Shown: piece by piece, positions 12,728 through 14,947 of the stretch | Position numbering within the stretch: position 1 is the stretch's first letter | Layout: each line of letters opens with the position of its first letter | Assembly (NCBI GenBank): GCA_947450745.1 | Contig: CANFYD010000025.1 | Span: forward strand, 1 to 14,947 | Length of the DNA: 14,947 nucleotides | Source: Burkholderiales bacterium | Lineage (GTDB): Bacteria > Pseudomonadota > Gammaproteobacteria > Burkholderiales > Burkholderiaceae_C | Direction: 5' to 3' | The notes under the pieces: model-generated | Database searches by the model: none | What the model was told of the DNA's origin: nothing | What the model saw: only the letters and a program-made list of their open reading frames with translations | Position numbers and translations under genes: made by a program

Positions 12728-14092
12728 ATGAATCTTTTTCACGTTGCCCAGCGCAGCCCCGTCGTCGTTCCGCTGGCTTGCATTGCTGCGGTGGCCATCA
12801 TGTTTGTCAGTGAGGGCTCTTACTGGCGCTCCAGTGAAGTGCTGCATGACATGGAGTCGATGACGGCCACAAGAGCCACCGTTCGGCAGTTGCAGATGAG
12901 CTTGCTGGATGCCGAAACCGGACAGCGCGGCTATTTGTTGACGAGCCGAAAAGACTATCTCGAGCCCTACTTGAACGCCTTGCCGGTGATCGACGAATCA
13001 TTCCGCTTGTTGCAAGCCGAGCATGGCCAGCAAGCAGATTCCAGGGCAGCGCTGACGCACTTGCGGGCCTTGGCCGGGGCCAAATTGACCGAGCTGGAGA
13101 CGACGATTCAGCTCTTTGACGCGGGCCGGCGCGACGACGCCATGCAGCTGGTTCTGGAAAGCTCCGGCAAAGCGCAGATGGATGATTTCCGCTCGGTGGT
13201 GGCCGACTTGCTGCGCTTTGAAGCGCAGCATTTCGCGGCTCGGCGCGAGGTGCTGCATCAAACGCTACTGATCAGCCGCCTCGGCGTGGCCACGCTCAGC
13301 GCCATCAGTCTGCTGGCGCTGTTTTTGTATTTGCGTCAGACCTTGACCTTGAAGCAACAGCAACTGGAATTGAAACGCACGCTAGAGCTGGAGCGTGACC
13401 GGCTGGAGTTGGAGGCGGTGCAGCGCACCGCGCAGTTGACCGAGCTGACAAAACATCTGCTGACCGCCCGTGAAGACGAACGCGGCCGCCTGGCGCGCAA
13501 TCTGCACGACGAGTTGGGTGCCTTGCTGACCTCGGCCAAGCTCGATGCTGCGCGCATCAAGTCACGCTTGGCAGGCACCGCGCCCGAGGCGCTGGAGCGG
13601 CTGGCTCATTTGGTCGAGACGCTGAACGCCAGCATCACGCTGGGCCGCGACATCATCGAAGACTTGCGTCCGTCCACCTTGAGCAATCTGGGCCTCGTGC
13701 CGACGCTGGAAATCCTGGTGCGCGAGTTTGCCGAGGCCAAGGGTTTGAAAGTGACTTGTGCGCTGGAACCGGTGCGTTTGTCCGCCGCCACCGAGTTGGT
13801 GGTCTACCGCTTTGTGCAGGAGGCGACCACCAATATTTCCAAATATGCCCGGGCGCGGCAGATCTGGATCAGCTTGGGCCTGGTGGATGGGCAGGTGCTG
13901 GCCTCCGTGCGGGATGACGGCATCGGGTTCGATGCGACGGCCAAGCCGAAGTCGGCCTACGGGCTGGTCGGCATGCGTTTTCGTGCCGAGGCCGAAGGCG
14001 GCCGCTTGACGGTGGTCTCGACACCCGGCCAGGGCGCGCTGGTGCAACTGAGCCTGCCCGAGGGGCCTGCAGAGGAGGCAGACAGCGCGTAA
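12728..14092 (+). CDS. CHASE3-type sensor histidine kinase, NarL family
   Basis: Membrane sensor kinase of 454 residues. Two membrane segments at about 12-29 and 183-203 bound a periplasmic region of about 150 helical residues with LLDAETGQRGYLLT (59-72), the mark of a CHASE3 domain. A coiled-coil linker, about 204-245, leads to a HisKA_3 dimerisation domain with the phospho-acceptor H260 in RLARNLHDELG. The HATPase domain has the N box QEATTNISKYA (364-374, N369), RDDGIGFD (395-402) and YGLVGMRFRAEAEGG (411-425). This architecture pairs with NarL/LuxR-type regulators, and one lies divergently 57 bases away. A possible Shine-Dalgarno AAGAG precedes ATG 12728. The ligand is unknown. Confidence 0.95.
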   Translation: MNLFHVAQRSPVVVPLACIAAVAIMFVSEGSYWRSSEVLHDMESMTATRATVRQLQMSLLDAETGQRGYLLTSRKDYLEPYLNALPVIDESFRLLQAEHGQQADSRAALTHLRALAGAKLTELETTIQLFDAGRRDDAMQLVLESSGKAQMDDFRSVVADLLRFEAQHFAARREVLHQTLLISRLGVATLSAISLLALFLYLRQTLTLKQQQLELKRTLELERDRLELEAVQRTAQLTELTKHLLTAREDERGRLARNLHDELGALLTSAKLDAARIKSRLAGTAPEALERLAHLVETLNASITLGRDIIEDLRPSTLSNLGLVPTLEILVREFAEAKGLKVTCALEPVRLSAATELVVYRFVQEATTNISKYARARQIWISLGLVDGQVLASVRDDGIGFDATAKPKSAYGLVGMRFRAEAEGGRLTVVSTPGQGALVQLSLPEGPAEEADSA

Positions 14093-14273
14093 ATCAGCGA
14101 TTGTCGGCGCTGTCCTACGCCGCGTTGTTGAGTCGTCCGACGCCCCGCCAAGCCGACAGCCTATCGCCGTGGACCGGTACCGGGAACACACTGAAGTCCT
14201 GCTGCAGCGAGTCACCTGGCTGCATATTTTCAGAATCTCGGCCGAGCAAACTTCGGTCAACTGGAGCCCCGCC

Positions 14274-14438
14274 ATGCTGCATTACGCCGTCGTTTTCTTT
14301 GTCATCGCGCTGATCGCGGCGCTGTTTGGATTTGGCGGCATTGCTTCCAGTGCTGTCGGCATTGCGCAGATCTTGTTCGTCATCTTCGTTGTCCTTGCCG
14401 TGGCGAGCTTTTTGTTCGGCTTGATCTCGAAGAAATAG
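14274..14438 (+). CDS. DUF1328 small membrane protein (YtjA family)
   Basis: A hydrophobic 54-residue peptide, MLHYAVVFFVIALIAALFGF, continuing GGIASSAVGIAQILFVIFVV and ending SKK, with two membrane helices joined by a Gly/Ala-rich turn. Both length and pattern match the DUF1328 (YtjA) family, which is widespread in proteobacteria and of unknown function, often listed as stress-related. ATG at 14274 has GGAG seven bases upstream. An in-frame GTG-type start at 14169 would add 35 residues without family similarity. The 181 bases between the kinase stop and this start hold a GC-rich hairpin (CGGCG at 14105-14109 and CGCCG at 14118-14122) and nothing else I recognise. Confidence 0.88.
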   Translation: MLHYAVVFFVIALIAALFGFGGIASSAVGIAQILFVIFVVLAVASFLFGLISKK

Positions 14439-14486
14439 TTTTTGATCTTCCCCACCTCCACCCCACCCCGACTCCAAAGGAATCCC

Positions 14487-14867
14487 ATGTTCAGCAACCA
14501 AAATACGCCCCCCGTCAATGGCAGCAATGGCTTGACTCAAGCCGGGCAGGCCGCCGAGTCCGTGATCCGGTCGACCCAACAGCGCGCATCCGAAGCAGTC
14601 AGCAGCCTGGCGGTCGGTGTGCAGGAGCTGCGTGACCAAGCCGCACCGCTGCTCAGCCGCGCTGCCGATCAGACCAGTGCCATGGCCAAGCGCGCCGTGC
14701 ATGCGGTGCAGGATGGTGCCGAAAGCATCCGTGACCGTGCCCACGATGTGTCGTACACGACCAAGCAATACATCCGCGTCGAGCCGGTCAAATCCGTGCT
14801 GATCGCTGCTGCCACCGGTGCGGCCCTGATGGCTCTGGTGGGCTTGCTGAGCCGCCGCCGTGATTGA
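14487..14867 (+). CDS. DUF883 family protein (ElaB/YqjD-like)
   Basis: A 126-residue protein with a long amphipathic helical region rich in Ala, Gln and Ser (residues about 15-90, with TQQRASEAV and AMAKRAVHAV), then YIRVEPVKSVLIAAATGAAL and LMALVGLLSRRRD, a C-terminal membrane anchor ending in Arg residues. This is the layout of the ElaB/YqjD family of DUF883 proteins; in E. coli these are C-terminally tail-anchored inner-membrane proteins that bind ribosomes in stationary phase. ATG at 14487 has AAAGGA five bases upstream; an earlier ATG-like start at 14442 is less likely. It lies 48 bases after the DUF1328 gene, so the two may be co-transcribed. Confidence 0.88.
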   Translation: MFSNQNTPPVNGSNGLTQAGQAAESVIRSTQQRASEAVSSLAVGVQELRDQAAPLLSRAADQTSAMAKRAVHAVQDGAESIRDRAHDVSYTTKQYIRVEPVKSVLIAAATGAALMALVGLLSRRRD

Positions 14868-14912
14868 TGCCTGAGTCGCCCACCCCAGCTCCCTGACCCG
14901 ACCTGACCTGCC

Positions 14913-14947
14913 ATGCTGCGCGCCTTGCTCCGCTTGATTTCAACCCA
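14913..14947 (+). CDS. Start of a probable YqjE/holin-like membrane protein, cut by window end
   Basis: Only 11 full codons are visible from ATG 14913 (MLRALLRLIST). No Shine-Dalgarno is evident. In many betaproteobacteria the gene after a YqjD-like DUF883 protein encodes a YqjE or phage-holin-like membrane protein (DUF1469). The assignment rests on that order and on the position 45 bases after the previous stop, so it is tentative. Confidence 0.4.
   Translation, partial: MLRALLRLIST

Noticed and set aside
14183..14213. ECF-sigma-like GGAAC...GTC promoter before DUF1328
   Set aside because: The spacing between GGAAC and GTC is too long (23 bases) for the usual ECF promoter.
13562..14275. 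Minus-strand frames opposite the kinase and the DUF1328/DUF883 genes
   Set aside because: No motifs, and they cover several plus-strand genes with clear families and ribosome sites.
1..14947. Mobile elements, CRISPR arrays, tRNA or rRNA genes
   Set aside because: No transposase, regularly spaced repeats, cloverleaf or rRNA-like sequence was recognised by eye.

Overview
This is a GC-rich chromosomal segment of ordinary, densely packed housekeeping genes from what looks like a betaproteobacterium of the order Burkholderiales. The evidence is the conserved order proB-rppH-proS-lytic transglycosylase and the block hemA-prfA-prmC-grxD-ubiX, together with the protein sequences themselves. A lineage near Rubrivivax/Roseateles/Leptothrix or Comamonadaceae is plausible, but cannot be fixed from this window. 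I saw no insertion sequence, prophage, CRISPR array, tRNA or rRNA.

Left part (1-3946): the 3' end of proB (proline biosynthesis) converges on rppH (RNA 5'-pyrophosphohydrolase). A 177-base spacer with two inverted repeats separates rppH from the divergent pair proS (prolyl-tRNA synthetase) and a short lytic transglycosylase, which overlap by four bases (TTGA).

Centre (3988-9107), all on the minus strand and read right to left: hemA (first step of tetrapyrrole synthesis), prfA (release factor 1), prmC (methylates release factor 1), an uncharacterised outer-membrane-like protein, grxD (monothiol glutaredoxin) and ubiX (prenyl-FMN synthase for ubiquinone synthesis). prfA and prmC are translationally coupled through another TTGA overlap with a strong Shine-Dalgarno inside prfA. 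The hemA-prfA gap is strikingly C-rich on the transcript. The hemA start codon lies only six bases after a consensus TATAAT.

Right-centre (9227-11277): a small three-helix membrane protein on the plus strand converges on, and overlaps, miaB (tRNA methylthiotransferase), which is preceded by a small exported protein in the same direction.

Right end (11278-14947): a 336-base non-coding gap, then a two-component cluster made of a receiver-only response regulator (+), a NarL/LuxR-type response regulator (-) and a CHASE3 histidine kinase (+), so one kinase and two receivers. It is followed by small envelope or stress-type genes: a DUF1328 membrane peptide, a DUF883 (ElaB/YqjD-like) protein and the first codons of a probable YqjE/holin-like protein cut by the window end.

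No clearly new biological system is visible. The points most worth following are the two-receiver signalling cluster, the possible leaderless hemA mRNA, the C-rich hemA-prfA leader and the unknown barrel-like protein inserted in the prfA-prmC-grxD-ubiX run.
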